Counted from the first letter of the stretch, positions 45,010 to 53,828 are shown. The stretch is DNA of 64,000 nt from Pseudonocardia sulfidoxydans NBRC 16205 (GCF_007989085.1 NZ_BJVJ01000012.1:38783-102782); one strand, 5' to 3'. Made by a program: numbers and translations. Notes: a model not told the origin generated them from the sequence alone.

Positions 45010-46829
45010 GCCGGGTGCGCACGGGGGCCGAGCCGGCGACCGAGGGGCCGCCGGTGCGGGTGCTGGTGCTCTGGTCACCCGACTGGCCGGTCACCGCCGC
45101 CGCTCGCGCCGAAGGGGTTCCGTCGCACCAGCCGGCGGCGGTGGTCGTCGCCAACCGGGTGCTGGCCTGCTCGGCCACCGCCCGCGCCCACGGGGTGCGC
45201 CGGGGGCTGCGCCGCCGTGAGGCCCAGGCCCGTTGCCCCGAGCTGGCGGTCCTGGGGCGCGACCCGGAGCGCGACGCCCGGCTCTTCGAACCGGTCGTCG
45301 TCGCGGTGGAGGAGCTGGCACCGGGCGTCGAGGTCGTCCGGCCGGGGCTGGTGGCGCTCCCCGCCCGCGGCCCCGCCGGGTTCTTCGGTGGGGAGCTCGG
45401 GGCGGCGGAGCGGCTGGTCGACCAGGTGGCGGCCCGCACCGGCGTCGAATGCCAGGTCGGGGTGGCCGACGGGCTGTTCGCCGCCGTGCTCGCCGCCCGC
45501 CGCGGGGTCGCCGTCGAAGCGGGGGCCACGCCGGCGTTCCTCGCTGCCATGGACGTCGACGAGCTCGACCGCGAGCCGGAGGTCGACCGGTCCGAGCTCG
45601 TCGGGTTGCTACGCAGGCTCGGGCTGCGCAGCCTCGGCGCGTTCGGCTCGCTCGACGCCGCCGACGTCGCCTCCCGCTTCGGCGCCGACGCCGTGCTCGC
45701 CCACCGGCTGGCCCGCGGGCTCGACCCGCGCCCGCCCGTACGGCGCTGCCCGCCCGAAGAACTGGCGGTGGAGCTGGAGCTCGACCCACCGGTCGACCGG
45801 GTCGACGCCGCCGCATTCGCCGCCCGCGGCCTCGCCGAACGGCTGCACGGTGTGCTCGCCGGGCACGGGCTGTCCTGTACCCGGCTGGGTGTCGCGGCCA
45901 CCACGGAGCAGGGGGAGGAACTGCTGCGAATCTGGCGCTGCGCCGAACCGCTCACGCCGTCCGGCACGGTCGACCGGGTGCGCTGGCAGCTCGACGCCTG
46001 GCTCACCCGGGGCGGGTCGGGTGCCGTCGTGCGGATGCGGCTGACGCCGGAGGAAACGGTCACCGCGGGCGCGCTGCAGCTCGGGCTGTGGGGCGAGGTC
46101 GGGGTGGCCGACGAGCGGGCCGGGCGCGCCCTCGTCCGGACGCAGGCGCTGCTGGGGCCGGGCGGGGTCGTCACCGCGGTGCTCACCGGCGGCCGCGACC
46201 CCGCCGAACGGGTCCGGCTCGTGGCGTGGGGCGACGCCCGCGGCACGCTCGACGGCATGTCCGACGAGCGGGCCGGCCCGATGTCGGGGGAGCCCGCTCC
46301 CCAGGAGAGTGGTCCCGTCGACGACCCCGCTCCCCGGGCCGGTCGTGCCGGTGGCGGTTCGGGGCCGGGCCGGGCGCGTGAGCCCGGGCCGGGTGTGGCC
46401 CAGCCGCCGTCCCCACCCGCCGGGCCCATGCGGCGCAACGCCCGGCGCGGCACCCGCCGCACCACACCGGTCCGGACCGCCCGGCCGGGACTGCTCTCGC
46501 CCCCGCCCGCGTGGCCGGGCAGGCTCCCCGCGCCGTCGCCCGCGTCGGTCCTGCCCGAGCCGCAGTCCGCCGTCCTGCTCGACGCCGCAGGGCGGCCCGT
46601 CGGGCTCCGGGCCTCCGACCTGCTCGCCACGGCCCCCGAGCGGCTCGACGTCGCGGACGGGCCGTCGGGGACGGTCGTCGGCTGGGCGGGGCCGTGGCCG
46701 GTGCAGCAGCGCTGGTGGGTGCCCGGCGCGGTCGGGACGGCCCGGCTGCAGGTCGTGCTCGACGACGGTGCGGCAGTGCTGCTCGTCGCCGCCCGCGGGA
46801 GGTGGTGGCTCACCGCCGTCTACGACTAG
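45006..46829 (+). CDS. imuB: Mutasome protein ImuB (inactive Y-family polymerase)
   Basis: This 607-residue protein is a Y-family polymerase relative that bridges ImuA', DnaE2 and the beta clamp. The start VRVLVLWSPDWPVTAAARAE matches ImuB. The catalytic SxDE motif expected near residues 100-110 is absent and this region reads LVALPARGPAGFFGG. The palm, fingers and little-finger-like domain follow to about 410. A disordered Pro/Arg-rich tail (about 420-510) precedes a C-terminal domain ending RGRWWLTAVYD. It is translationally coupled to imuA' by ATGA. Confidence 0.93.
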   Translation: MSRVRTGAEPATEGPPVRVLVLWSPDWPVTAAARAEGVPSHQPAAVVVANRVLACSATARAHGVRRGLRRREAQARCPELAVLGRDPERDARLFEPVVVAVEELAPGVEVVRPGLVALPARGPAGFFGGELGAAERLVDQVAARTGVECQVGVADGLFAAVLAARRGVAVEAGATPAFLAAMDVDELDREPEVDRSELVGLLRRLGLRSLGAFGSLDAADVASRFGADAVLAHRLARGLDPRPPVRRCPPEELAVELELDPPVDRVDAAAFAARGLAERLHGVLAGHGLSCTRLGVAATTEQGEELLRIWRCAEPLTPSGTVDRVRWQLDAWLTRGGSGAVVRMRLTPEETVTAGALQLGLWGEVGVADERAGRALVRTQALLGPGGVVTAVLTGGRDPAERVRLVAWGDARGTLDGMSDERAGPMSGEPAPQESGPVDDPAPRAGRAGGGSGPGRAREPGPGVAQPPSPPAGPMRRNARRGTRRTTPVRTARPGLLSPPPAWPGRLPAPSPASVLPEPQSAVLLDAAGRPVGLRASDLLATAPERLDVADGPSGTVVGWAGPWPVQQRWWVPGAVGTARLQVVLDDGAAVLLVAARGRWWLTAVYD

Positions 46830-46997
46830 GGAGAGTGCTGCCTGGGCGTCGCGCAGCAGGTCCGAGTCGTGCGGCGCTCCTCAGGCGGTCTGTCCGTTCC
46901 GTACCGCACGGAGGCGCTGCCGCGGACCCCGGAGGTTCACGAGGTACGGGACGAAAGTACGTTGGCCCCGATCACGGCAGGCCCGGGAGGAGTCGTC

Positions 46998-48215
46998 ATG
47001 AGGGCGGGAAGACTCGCGCACGTCCACAACGTCGAGGACATGCGCAGCCTGGCGCGCCGACGCCTGCCCCGGGCGGTGTTCGACATCGTCGACGGCGGCG
47101 CGGGCGACGAGGTGACGTTGCGCCGCAACCGCGAGTCGCTCGACAGGATCGTGCTGCGCCCCCGCGCGCTGGCCGACGTCACCAAGGTCGACACCACCAC
47201 GACGATCCTGGGCGACCAGGTGTCGGTGCCGTTCATGCTCGCCCCGTGCAGCTCCGCGCGGATGTGCCACAGCGCGTCCGAACCCGCGGTCGCCCGCGCC
47301 GCCGGCCGGCTGGGCACCGCGTTCGCCGTCGCCGGTGGGGCCAGCGAGAAGCCAGAGGTCATCGCGAAGTCCGCCACGGGCCCGCTCTGGTACCAGGTGT
47401 ACATGAAGCCCGAGCACCGGGCGAACGTCGAGCTGATCGACCGCGTCGAGGGCGCCGGCTACCGGGTCCTGTGCGTGACCGTCGACAGCGCGATCAAGCC
47501 GTACCGCGAGAAGGACCTGCGCAACCGCGTCGGCATCCCGCTGAAGATCTCCCCGCAGCTCGTGCTGGCCGGTGCCTCGCGGCCGCTGTGGGCGCGTGAC
47601 TACCTGCTCGGCAGCGCCGGCCTCGGCCGTGTCGCGGCCAAGCTCGACCCGCGCTCACGGAGGGGTGGCGGCACATCGGCTCCCGCGCCCGACGCGCAGG
47701 CAGGGCCCGCGGTCGACGTGCTCGCCGCCAAACGCGCCTACGACAACCTCGCCGACGCCATCAGCCACGTGAAGTCCGTGACGCCCGAGGACATCCGCTG
47801 GCTGCGCGAGCGCTGGGACGGCCCGCTCGTCGTCAAGGGCATCCTGCGTGCCGACGAGGTCCCGATGCTGGTCGACATGGGTGTCGACGGCATCGTCGTC
47901 TCCAACCACGGCGGCCGGAACATGGACGGCGCCCCCGCGACCATCGACGTCCTCGGCGAGGTCGTCGACGCCGCCGCCGGCCGCGCCGAGGTGTTCCTCG
48001 ACAGCGGCGTGCGCCGAGGCGCCGACGTCGTGAGGGCCGTCGCGCTCGGCGCCCAGGCAGTGCTCGTCGGCCGGCCCTACATGTACGCGCTCGCCGCGGC
48101 GGGCGAGGCCGGCGTCGACCGGGTGCTCGACCTGCTGCGCAACGAGGTCGTCCGCGTGATGTCGCAGCTCGGCGCGGCCTCCGTCGCCGACATCGACTCC
48201 TCCCTGGTCGGCTGA
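46998..48215 (+). CDS. FMN-dependent alpha-hydroxy-acid dehydrogenase (LldD-like)
   Basis: This 405-residue flavoenzyme oxidises an L-2-hydroxy acid, probably lactate, to the keto acid. Family signatures are the FDIVDGGAGDEVTLRRNRES start region, LWYQVYMKP, the flavin-binding VTPEDIRWLRERWDGPLVVK, active His304 in SNHGGRN and the phosphate-binding SGVRRGADVVRAVALGAQ. Electron acceptors in actinobacteria include quinones and mycofactocin; which applies is unknown. The ATG at 46998 follows GGGAGGAG. It lies between imuB and dnaE2 but does not share their regulation visibly. Confidence 0.9.
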   Translation: MRAGRLAHVHNVEDMRSLARRRLPRAVFDIVDGGAGDEVTLRRNRESLDRIVLRPRALADVTKVDTTTTILGDQVSVPFMLAPCSSARMCHSASEPAVARAAGRLGTAFAVAGGASEKPEVIAKSATGPLWYQVYMKPEHRANVELIDRVEGAGYRVLCVTVDSAIKPYREKDLRNRVGIPLKISPQLVLAGASRPLWARDYLLGSAGLGRVAAKLDPRSRRGGGTSAPAPDAQAGPAVDVLAAKRAYDNLADAISHVKSVTPEDIRWLRERWDGPLVVKGILRADEVPMLVDMGVDGIVVSNHGGRNMDGAPATIDVLGEVVDAAAGRAEVFLDSGVRRGADVVRAVALGAQAVLVGRPYMYALAAAGEAGVDRVLDLLRNEVVRVMSQLGAASVADIDSSLVG

Positions 48216-48238
48216 CGCTCCGCTCCCCCGGAATCGGG

Positions 48239-48270
48239 TTGGCCTTCACGTCGGCGTCAAGGTCTAGCGT
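48239..48270 (+). promoter_or_regulatory. MerR-type promoter with 20-bp spacer
   Basis: TTGGCC (48239-48244) and TAGCGT (48265-48270) are separated by 20 bp, the over-long spacing that MerR proteins untwist. A near-perfect 20-bp dyad (48243-48262, CCTTCACGTCGGCGTCAAGG) fills the spacer. It precedes the merR gene itself, so autoregulation is likely. Confidence 0.82.
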
Positions 48271-48296
48271 CGTTCTCGACCCCGAGGAGGGCGACG

Positions 48297-48677
48297 ATGC
48301 GCATCGGTGAGCTTGCCCGGCTGGCGGACGTGACCACGCGGACGCTGCGCCACTACGACGAGCTGGGGCTGCTCACCGGGCGTCGCGGCGCGAACGGCTA
48401 CCGCGTCTACGACGACGCCGATCTGCGCGCGATCCGCGAGATCCGGATGCTCGTGGGGCTCGGGTTCGCGCTGGAGGACACGCGCCCGTTCGTCGAGTGC
48501 CTGCGGGCGGGCCACGAGCGGGCGGCGAGCTGTCCCGACTCGATCGCCGTGCTGCGGCGCCGGATCGCCGAGGTCGACGACTCCGTCGACCGGCTGCAGG
48601 AGGTCCGCGGCGAGCTCACCCGCCAGCTCGGCGAGGCCTCGCGCGCCCGCTGCGAGTTCTCCGGCATCGACCCGTAG
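48297..48677 (+). CDS. MerR family regulator
   Basis: This 126-residue regulator has the MerR helix-turn-helix (RIGELARLADVTTRTLRHYD then GANGYRVYDDADLRAIREI) and a dimerisation coiled coil (about 85-115). Three features suggest thiol chemistry: cysteines at about residues 67, 80 and 121, in FVECLRA, ASCPDS and ARCEFSG. It precedes a thioredoxin gene by 60 bases. Its own promoter shows the long-spacer dyad typical of MerR targets. A role in sensing disulfide or electrophile stress is inferred. The ATG at 48297 follows GAGGAGGGCGACG. Confidence 0.9.
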   Translation: MRIGELARLADVTTRTLRHYDELGLLTGRRGANGYRVYDDADLRAIREIRMLVGLGFALEDTRPFVECLRAGHERAASCPDSIAVLRRRIAEVDDSVDRLQEVRGELTRQLGEASRARCEFSGIDP

Positions 48678-48737
48678 CCGCGCACGCTCCTCTATCAGGT
48701 CGACCACACCCTTCGCACGACGTTTCCAGGAGGAACC

Positions 48738-49085
48738 ATGTCCGCACCCGACCTGCCCCCCGTCACCGACGCGTCCTTCGCCGCCGAAGTCCTCGGCTCC
48801 GACGTGCCGGTGCTCGTCGACTTCTGGGCGACCTGGTGCCCGCCCTGCCGCATGATCGCCCCCGTGCTCGCGCAGATCGCGCGGGAGCGGGAGGGCACGC
48901 TGCGCGTCGTGTCGGTCGACGCCGACGTCAACCCGTTGGTCTGCCGCGACAGCGGGGTCATGGCCATGCCGACGCTGGATCTCTACGTCCGTGGGGAGCG
49001 GGTGGCCAGGATCGTGGGGGCGCGGCCGAAGTCGGTACTCGACGCGATGCTCGACGAACACCTTCCCGCCCCCGCCCGCACCTGA
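48738..49085 (+). CDS. Thioredoxin
   Basis: This 115-residue thioredoxin-fold disulfide reductase has the active site WCPPC (Cys34 and Cys37) instead of WCGPC. The buried Asp (VLVDFWATW), the cis-proline region AMPTLDLYVRGE and the VDADVN strand complete the fold. The Pro in place of Gly is common in some thioredoxin subfamilies and usually alters the redox potential. The ATG at 48738 follows a perfect AGGAGG. It is paired with the MerR gene upstream. Confidence 0.94.
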   Translation: MSAPDLPPVTDASFAAEVLGSDVPVLVDFWATWCPPCRMIAPVLAQIAREREGTLRVVSVDADVNPLVCRDSGVMAMPTLDLYVRGERVARIVGARPKSVLDAMLDEHLPAPART

Positions 49086-49334
49086 CCCCGCCCGCACCTG
49101 ACCTCTGGGCGTCACCTGATCTCCGCGCCGCGCCGCGCCTGGCCTCGCCCTTGACCTCTGGGCGTCACCTGACCTCCGGCCCGGCCCCGCACCTGGCCCT
49201 GGCCGCACTGGCCGCGCTGCACTGCCCGGGCCGCATTGCCTGGGCTGCACCGGCCGGGCTGCTCTGCCCGGGCTGCACCGCCCGCGCCGCGCCGGCCGGG
49301 CCGCACCGCTCGGGTGGGCCTGCGTCGACAAGCC

Positions 49335-49388
49335 GCGCGCAACCTCACTGCTGTCCGGCGGCCGGATCACGACCGTGAGGTTGCGGCC
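49335..49388. repeat. 54-bp palindromic element, copy 5 (intergenic)
   Basis: The left arm GCGCGCAACCTCACTGCTGT and right arm GACCGTGAGGTTGCG are conserved; the last 4 bases of the right arm have drifted to GGCC. The centre GTCCGGCGGCCGGATCAC differs from the perM copies. Confidence 0.85.
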
Positions 49389-49602
49389 GGGTTTCGGGCC
49401 TGGCTGCGGCGCACGGCGACGCCGATGAGGGAGGCGTCCGAGAGGGTTCCGGGCGTTCAGGAGGTGGTGCGGTACCCGGAGTTCGGCGACGGCGTCGTGA
49501 GCACGGCTACCGGACGCTCGCGCCCGATGCCGTCCGCGCGCAGAACCTCGTCGAGCCGGTCGAGGTTCGAGCGCAGGCCGGGTCCTGTGAGGACGTCCAC
49601 CC

Positions 49603-49611
49603 TGTGGACAA
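49603..49611. promoter_or_regulatory. DnaA box upstream of dnaE2
   Basis: TGTGGACAA is the exact complement of the actinobacterial DnaA box TTGTCCACA. It lies 10 bases before the LexA box, echoing the arrangement upstream of imuA'. Confidence 0.7.
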
Positions 49612-49620
49612 CTCTCTCGA

Positions 49621-49636
49621 TCGAACAGGTGTTCGA
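49621..49636. promoter_or_regulatory. LexA (SOS) box of dnaE2
   Basis: TCGAACAGGTGTTCGA is a perfect SOS box. It lies directly upstream of TAGACT (49638-49643), the presumed -10, so LexA would occlude the promoter. Confidence 0.95.
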
Positions 49637-49637
49637 C

Positions 49638-49650
49638 TAGACTCGGGGTG
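49638..49650 (+). promoter_or_regulatory. Leaderless -10 element for dnaE2
   Basis: TAGACT (49638-49643) is followed by 6 bases and the GTG start. No Shine-Dalgarno sequence is present. The LexA box ends 1 base upstream. Confidence 0.7.
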
Positions 49651-52600
49651 TGGGTTTCAACAATCCCGACGTCAGCTGGGCCGAGCTGGAGTCGGTGCTC
49701 TCCGGCAGGCCTCGCGACGGTGCGAGCCTCACCGGCGGCCCCCCGGAGGGCGACGGTGGCGACAGTCCGGCCTGGTCACGCAAGCGCGAGCCGTATCAGG
49801 CGCCGTCGCTCACCGGTGATGGGGGCGAGCGGGTGCCCTACGCCGAACTGCACTGCCATTCGAACTTCAGCTTCCTCGACGGCGCGAGCCATCCCGAGGA
49901 GCTCGTCGAGGAGGCGGCCCGGCTGGGGCTCGACGCGGTCGCCCTCACCGACCACGACGGCATGTACGGGGTGGTCCGGTTCGCCGAGGCGGCGGCGGAA
50001 CTGGGGGTGGCCACGGTCTTCGGCGCCGAGCTGAGCCTGGGGCTGTCCGCGCCGCAGAACGGGGTGCCCGATCCCGAGGGCAGCCACCTGCTGCTGCTGG
50101 CGCGCGATCCGGAGGGCTACCGGGCGCTGTGCCGGGTGATCAGCACGGCGCAGATCGAGGGCGAGGAGAAGGGCCGCCCGGTGTACGACCTGGAGCACGT
50201 CGTCGGGGAGACGGCGGGCCGGGTCGTGGCGCTCACCGGGTGCCGCAAGGGCGCGGTGCAGCGGGCGTTGCGGGCGGGCGGGCCCGCGGCGGCGGAGGAG
50301 GCGCTCACGTGGCTGGTCGAGCGGTTCGGCCGGGACCATGTCGTCGTCGAGCTCACGCAGCACGGGCTGCCGGGCGACACCGAACGCAACGACGCGCTGG
50401 CCGCCCTCGCGGCCCGGGCCGGCCTGCCCACGGTGGCCACCACCGCAGCCCACTACGCCACGCCGGGACGGTATCCGCTGGCCGGGGCGCTGTCCGCGGT
50501 CCGGGCCCGGCGCAGCCTCGACGAGGCCGACGGCTGGCTCCCGCCGGCGGCCACGGCACATCTGCGGTCGGGTGCGGAGATGGCGGCGCGCTTCGAGGCC
50601 CGGTACCCGGGTGCGGTGGCCCGGGCGGCGGCGCTGGGCAGGGAGTGCGCCTTCACGATCGACCTCGTCGCGCCCGACCTGCCACCGTTCGACGTCCCCG
50701 TCGGCCACGACGAGACGTCGTTGCTGTGGGAGCGGGTGCGCAAGGGCGCGATGTGCCGCTACGGCAGCCAGGTGGAGAACCCCGAGGCCGCCGAGACGAT
50801 CGAGCACGAGATGGCGATCATCGTCGAGAAGAAGTTCCCCGGGTATTTCCTGATCGTCCACGACATCGTCGAGTTCTGCCGCAGGGAGGACATCCTCTGC
50901 CAGGGCCGGGGGTCGGCGGCCAACTCCGCGGTCTGCTACGCGTTGGGCATCACGCATGTCGACGCGGTGGCCAGTGGCCTGCTGTTCGAACGGTTCCTGT
51001 CCCCGGCGCGCGACGGCTACCCCGACATCGACCTCGACATCGAGTCGGGCCGCCGCGAGGAGGTCATCCAGTACGTCTACGAGAAGTACGGCCGGGGCTG
51101 CGCTGCGCAGGTCGCCAACGTCATCACCTACCGGCCGCGGTCCGCGGTGCGCGACATGGCCAAGGCGCTGGGCTTCTCACCCGGCCAGCAGGACGCGTGG
51201 AGCAAGCAGATCGAGCGGTGGCACGGCATCGGCGGCCCCGACGGCCCGCCTCCGCCCGACGGGATGCCGCCCGCGGTGCTCGCCCTCGCCGAGCAGCTGC
51301 TCGGGTTCCCCCGCCACCTGGGCATCCATTCCGGCGGCATGGTCATCTGCGACCGTCCGGTGTCGGAGGTCGTCCCTGTCGAGTGGGCGCGGATGCAGGA
51401 CCGCACCGTCGTGCAGTGGGACAAGGACGACTGCGCGGCCGCGGGCCTGGTGAAGTTCGACCTGCTCGGTCTGGGGATGCTCACCGCGCTGCACACGATG
51501 ATCGATCTCGTCGGTGCGCACCACGACCGGGAGGTGGAGCTGCACGAGCTGCAGCCGACCGATCCCGAGGTCTACGAGATGCTGCAGCGGGCCGACTCGG
51601 TCGGGGTGTTCCAGGTGGAGTCGCGCGCCCAGATGGCCACGTTGCCGCGGCTGCGGCCGGAGCGCTTCTACGACCTGGTGGTGGAGGTGGCGTTGATCCG
51701 GCCGGGTCCGATCCAGGGCGGCTCGGTGCACCCCTACATCCGTCGCCGCCGCGGCCTGGAGACGTGGCACCACGAGCACCCGCTGCTCGAGGGGGCGCTG
51801 CAGAAGACCCTGGGGGTGCCGCTGTTCCAGGAGCAGCTCATGCAGGTCGCGGTCGACGTCGCCGGGTTCTCCGCGGCCGACGCCGACGAGCTGCGCCGCG
51901 CGATGGGCTCCAAACGGTCGACGGAGAAGATGGAACGGCTGCGGGGCCGCTTCTTCGACGGTATGGCCGCCAACGGGATCACCGGCGAGGTGGCCGACGG
52001 CATCTTCACCAAGATGTTGGCCTTCGCGAACTTCGGCTTCCCCGAGAGCCACTCGATCAGCTTCGCGTCGCTGGTCTACTACAGCGCCTGGTTCAAGCGG
52101 TACTACCCGGCCGCCTTCTGCGCCGCGCTGCTGAACTCGCAGCCGATGGGCTTCTACTCGCCGCAGTCGCTGGTGGCCGATGCCCGCCGGCACGGGGTGC
52201 TCGTCCGCGGCCCCGACGTCTGCGAGGGTGGTGCGGAGGCCACGCTGGAGCCCGAGGCCCGCAGTGAGGGCGGTGTCGCCGTCCGGCTGGGGATGGGCGA
52301 GGTGCGTTCCGTCGGGATCGACAAGGCGGAGGAGATCGAGGCCGAACGCGTCCGCAACGGGCGCTACCGCGACCTGGCCGACCTGGCCCGCCGGGTCCGG
52401 CTCACGGCGCCGCAGGCCGAGGCGCTGGCCACGGCGGGGGCGTTCGGCTGTTTCGGGATCGACCGTCGGTCGGCGCTGTGGGCGGCGGGGGTGGTCGCGG
52501 CGGTGCGGCCGGAGCACCTGCCGGGTGCGGCCGTCGGGATGGAGGCACCCGCCCTGCCGGGGATGACCGACGTCGAGCTCACCGTCTCCGACGTGTGGGC

Positions 52601-53087
52601 CACCGGCGTCTCACCCGACAGTCATCCGATCGAGCACCTGCGCGCGACGCTCGACGGCCTCGGCGCGGTGCGCATCGACATGCTCGACGAGGTGGGCAGG
52701 CAGACCATGGCCGGGACGGCGCGGCGCGCAGGCCGCGGCGGGCGGGCCGGCGCGGAGGGTGCCGACGTGGTCGTCGAGACCCTCGATCCTTACGACCCCG
52801 ACGTGCGGCCGCCCCGGGTGCTGGTCGGGGGGCTGGTGACGCACCGCCAGCGCCCCGCCACCGCGGGCGGGGTCACGTTCATCAACCTCGAGGACGAGAC
52901 CGGGATGCTCAACGTGACGTGCTCGGAGGGCCTGTGGGCCCGCTACCGGTCGGTGGCGCTGGGCAGCAGCGCCCTGCTGGTGCGGGGGCGGCTGGAACGC
53001 AGCCCGGAAGGCGTCCTCAACCTGGTGGCCGACCGCATGCAGAAGTTGGCGTTGGCGATTGCCGTCCCGTCGCGGGACTTCCGATGA
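49650..53087 (+). CDS. dnaE2: Error-prone DNA polymerase DnaE2
   Basis: This 1145-residue family C polymerase performs translesion synthesis and damage-induced mutagenesis with ImuA' and ImuB. The PHP domain starts at about residue 64 (AELHCHSNFSFLDGAS, LTDHDGMYG). The polymerase active site has PDIDLDIESGRREEVIQYV and the KFDLLGLGMLTAL segment. The C-terminal OB fold (about 1050-1125) has GGVTFINLEDETGMLNV. The exonuclease and clamp-binding features of DnaE1 are not seen. The GTG start is leaderless below an SOS box. Its location 2.8 kb from imuB on the same strand is closer than in mycobacteria. Confidence 0.96.
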   Translation: MGFNNPDVSWAELESVLSGRPRDGASLTGGPPEGDGGDSPAWSRKREPYQAPSLTGDGGERVPYAELHCHSNFSFLDGASHPEELVEEAARLGLDAVALTDHDGMYGVVRFAEAAAELGVATVFGAELSLGLSAPQNGVPDPEGSHLLLLARDPEGYRALCRVISTAQIEGEEKGRPVYDLEHVVGETAGRVVALTGCRKGAVQRALRAGGPAAAEEALTWLVERFGRDHVVVELTQHGLPGDTERNDALAALAARAGLPTVATTAAHYATPGRYPLAGALSAVRARRSLDEADGWLPPAATAHLRSGAEMAARFEARYPGAVARAAALGRECAFTIDLVAPDLPPFDVPVGHDETSLLWERVRKGAMCRYGSQVENPEAAETIEHEMAIIVEKKFPGYFLIVHDIVEFCRREDILCQGRGSAANSAVCYALGITHVDAVASGLLFERFLSPARDGYPDIDLDIESGRREEVIQYVYEKYGRGCAAQVANVITYRPRSAVRDMAKALGFSPGQQDAWSKQIERWHGIGGPDGPPPPDGMPPAVLALAEQLLGFPRHLGIHSGGMVICDRPVSEVVPVEWARMQDRTVVQWDKDDCAAAGLVKFDLLGLGMLTALHTMIDLVGAHHDREVELHELQPTDPEVYEMLQRADSVGVFQVESRAQMATLPRLRPERFYDLVVEVALIRPGPIQGGSVHPYIRRRRGLETWHHEHPLLEGALQKTLGVPLFQEQLMQVAVDVAGFSAADADELRRAMGSKRSTEKMERLRGRFFDGMAANGITGEVADGIFTKMLAFANFGFPESHSISFASLVYYSAWFKRYYPAAFCAALLNSQPMGFYSPQSLVADARRHGVLVRGPDVCEGGAEATLEPEARSEGGVAVRLGMGEVRSVGIDKAEEIEAERVRNGRYRDLADLARRVRLTAPQAEALATAGAFGCFGIDRRSALWAAGVVAAVRPEHLPGAAVGMEAPALPGMTDVELTVSDVWATGVSPDSHPIEHLRATLDGLGAVRIDMLDEVGRQTMAGTARRAGRGGRAGAEGADVVVETLDPYDPDVRPPRVLVGGLVTHRQRPATAGGVTFINLEDETGMLNVTCSEGLWARYRSVALGSSALLVRGRLERSPEGVLNLVADRMQKLALAIAVPSRDFR

Positions 53088-53114
53088 GATGCGATGAAGT
53101 GCACTGTCCGGACA

Positions 53115-53152
53115 GCACCGGACACCCCGCCGGAAAAGGCGGGGTGTCCGGT
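53115..53152. terminator. Terminator between dnaE2 and the acetate permease
   Basis: CACCGGACACCCCGCC (53115-53130) and GGCGGGGTGTCCGGTG (53137-53152) form a perfect 16-bp stem with the loop GGAAAA. The hairpin lies between convergent genes. Confidence 0.9.
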
Positions 53153-53164
53153 GGGAGAACGGAT

Positions 53165-53806
53165 CTACTTGACCATCGGGTTACCCATGGGCATGGCGCG
53201 TCCGCCGAGATCCTGACCGATGCCGTCCATCAGGATGTAGGCGAAGATCGCGCAGAAGATGAACGTCGTGATGCCGGCGATGGGGAACAGGCCGGTATTG
53301 CCGGCGCTGACGCCGATGAATGCCAGCGCGAACGTCGCGTCGACGAACACCAGTCCCAGCGTGTACGTGATGGGGAGGCGCAAGGTCGCCAGCGTCAGGA
53401 TCACGAAGACGATCAGGAACGCCAGCAGGTAGGTCCGCTGCACCGACGCGACCTGGGCAGCCTGGGTGACGCCCCACCAGCCGCTGGTCAGGCCGATCAG
53501 GAGCACACCGAAGCTGGACCAGAAGCCGGCGAAGGTGCCGAGCACGGTGGCGACGGTGCTCATCCCGGCGCGGCCGGCCCAGACCGTGGCGACCAGCATG
53601 AACACGCCGGTACAGATCGAGACGGCGGGGATCATCCCGCCGGGGAGCGTCGCGGTGTCGAGATAGCCGACGAACCAGAGACCGAGGGTGAGACCGCCCG
53701 GTAGGAATGTCGCCAGACCGAGCAGGAGGGGATTTCCGACAGGGGCCGGGGCAACTGTTTCGGCAGCGGCATGCGCCCCGGACTGCACGTCGCTTTCAAC
53801 GCTCAT
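53165..53806 (-). CDS. GPR1/FUN34/YaaH-family acetate permease (SatP-like)
   Basis: This 213-residue protein has six predicted transmembrane helices and is expected to carry acetate or succinate with protons or as a channel. The signature GNPLLLGLATFLPGGLTLGL includes the conserved Asn-Pro near the first helix. Later segments, such as GFWSSFGVLLIGLTSGWWGV and FALAFIGVSAGNTGLF, match the family. The ATG at 53806 follows GAGGAG; an in-frame GTG 6 bases upstream is possible. A 27-bp palindrome lies 22 bases upstream of the start. Confidence 0.9.
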   Translation of the reverse strand: MSVESDVQSGAHAAAETVAPAPVGNPLLLGLATFLPGGLTLGLWFVGYLDTATLPGGMIPAVSICTGVFMLVATVWAGRAGMSTVATVLGTFAGFWSSFGVLLIGLTSGWWGVTQAAQVASVQRTYLLAFLIVFVILTLATLRLPITYTLGLVFVDATFALAFIGVSAGNTGLFPIAGITTFIFCAIFAYILMDGIGQDLGGRAMPMGNPMVK

Positions 53807-53828
53807 GACCACACTCCTCGTCGACGGT

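Larger units (their letters stand above)
49086..49649. other. 564-bp non-coding region between thioredoxin and dnaE2
   Basis: No gene was found. It holds two 27-bp near-identical direct repeats (49099-49125 and 49152-49178, containing TGACCTCTGGGCGTCACCTG), a degenerate run rich in GCCCGGGC-type units, a 54-bp palindromic element, a DnaA box and a LexA box. The right third is the dnaE2 control region. Confidence 0.75.

Noticed and set aside
49112..49640. Short open frames between thioredoxin and dnaE2
   Set aside because: They consist of repeat DNA, the 54-bp element and the LexA/DnaA control region, and encode low-complexity strings.
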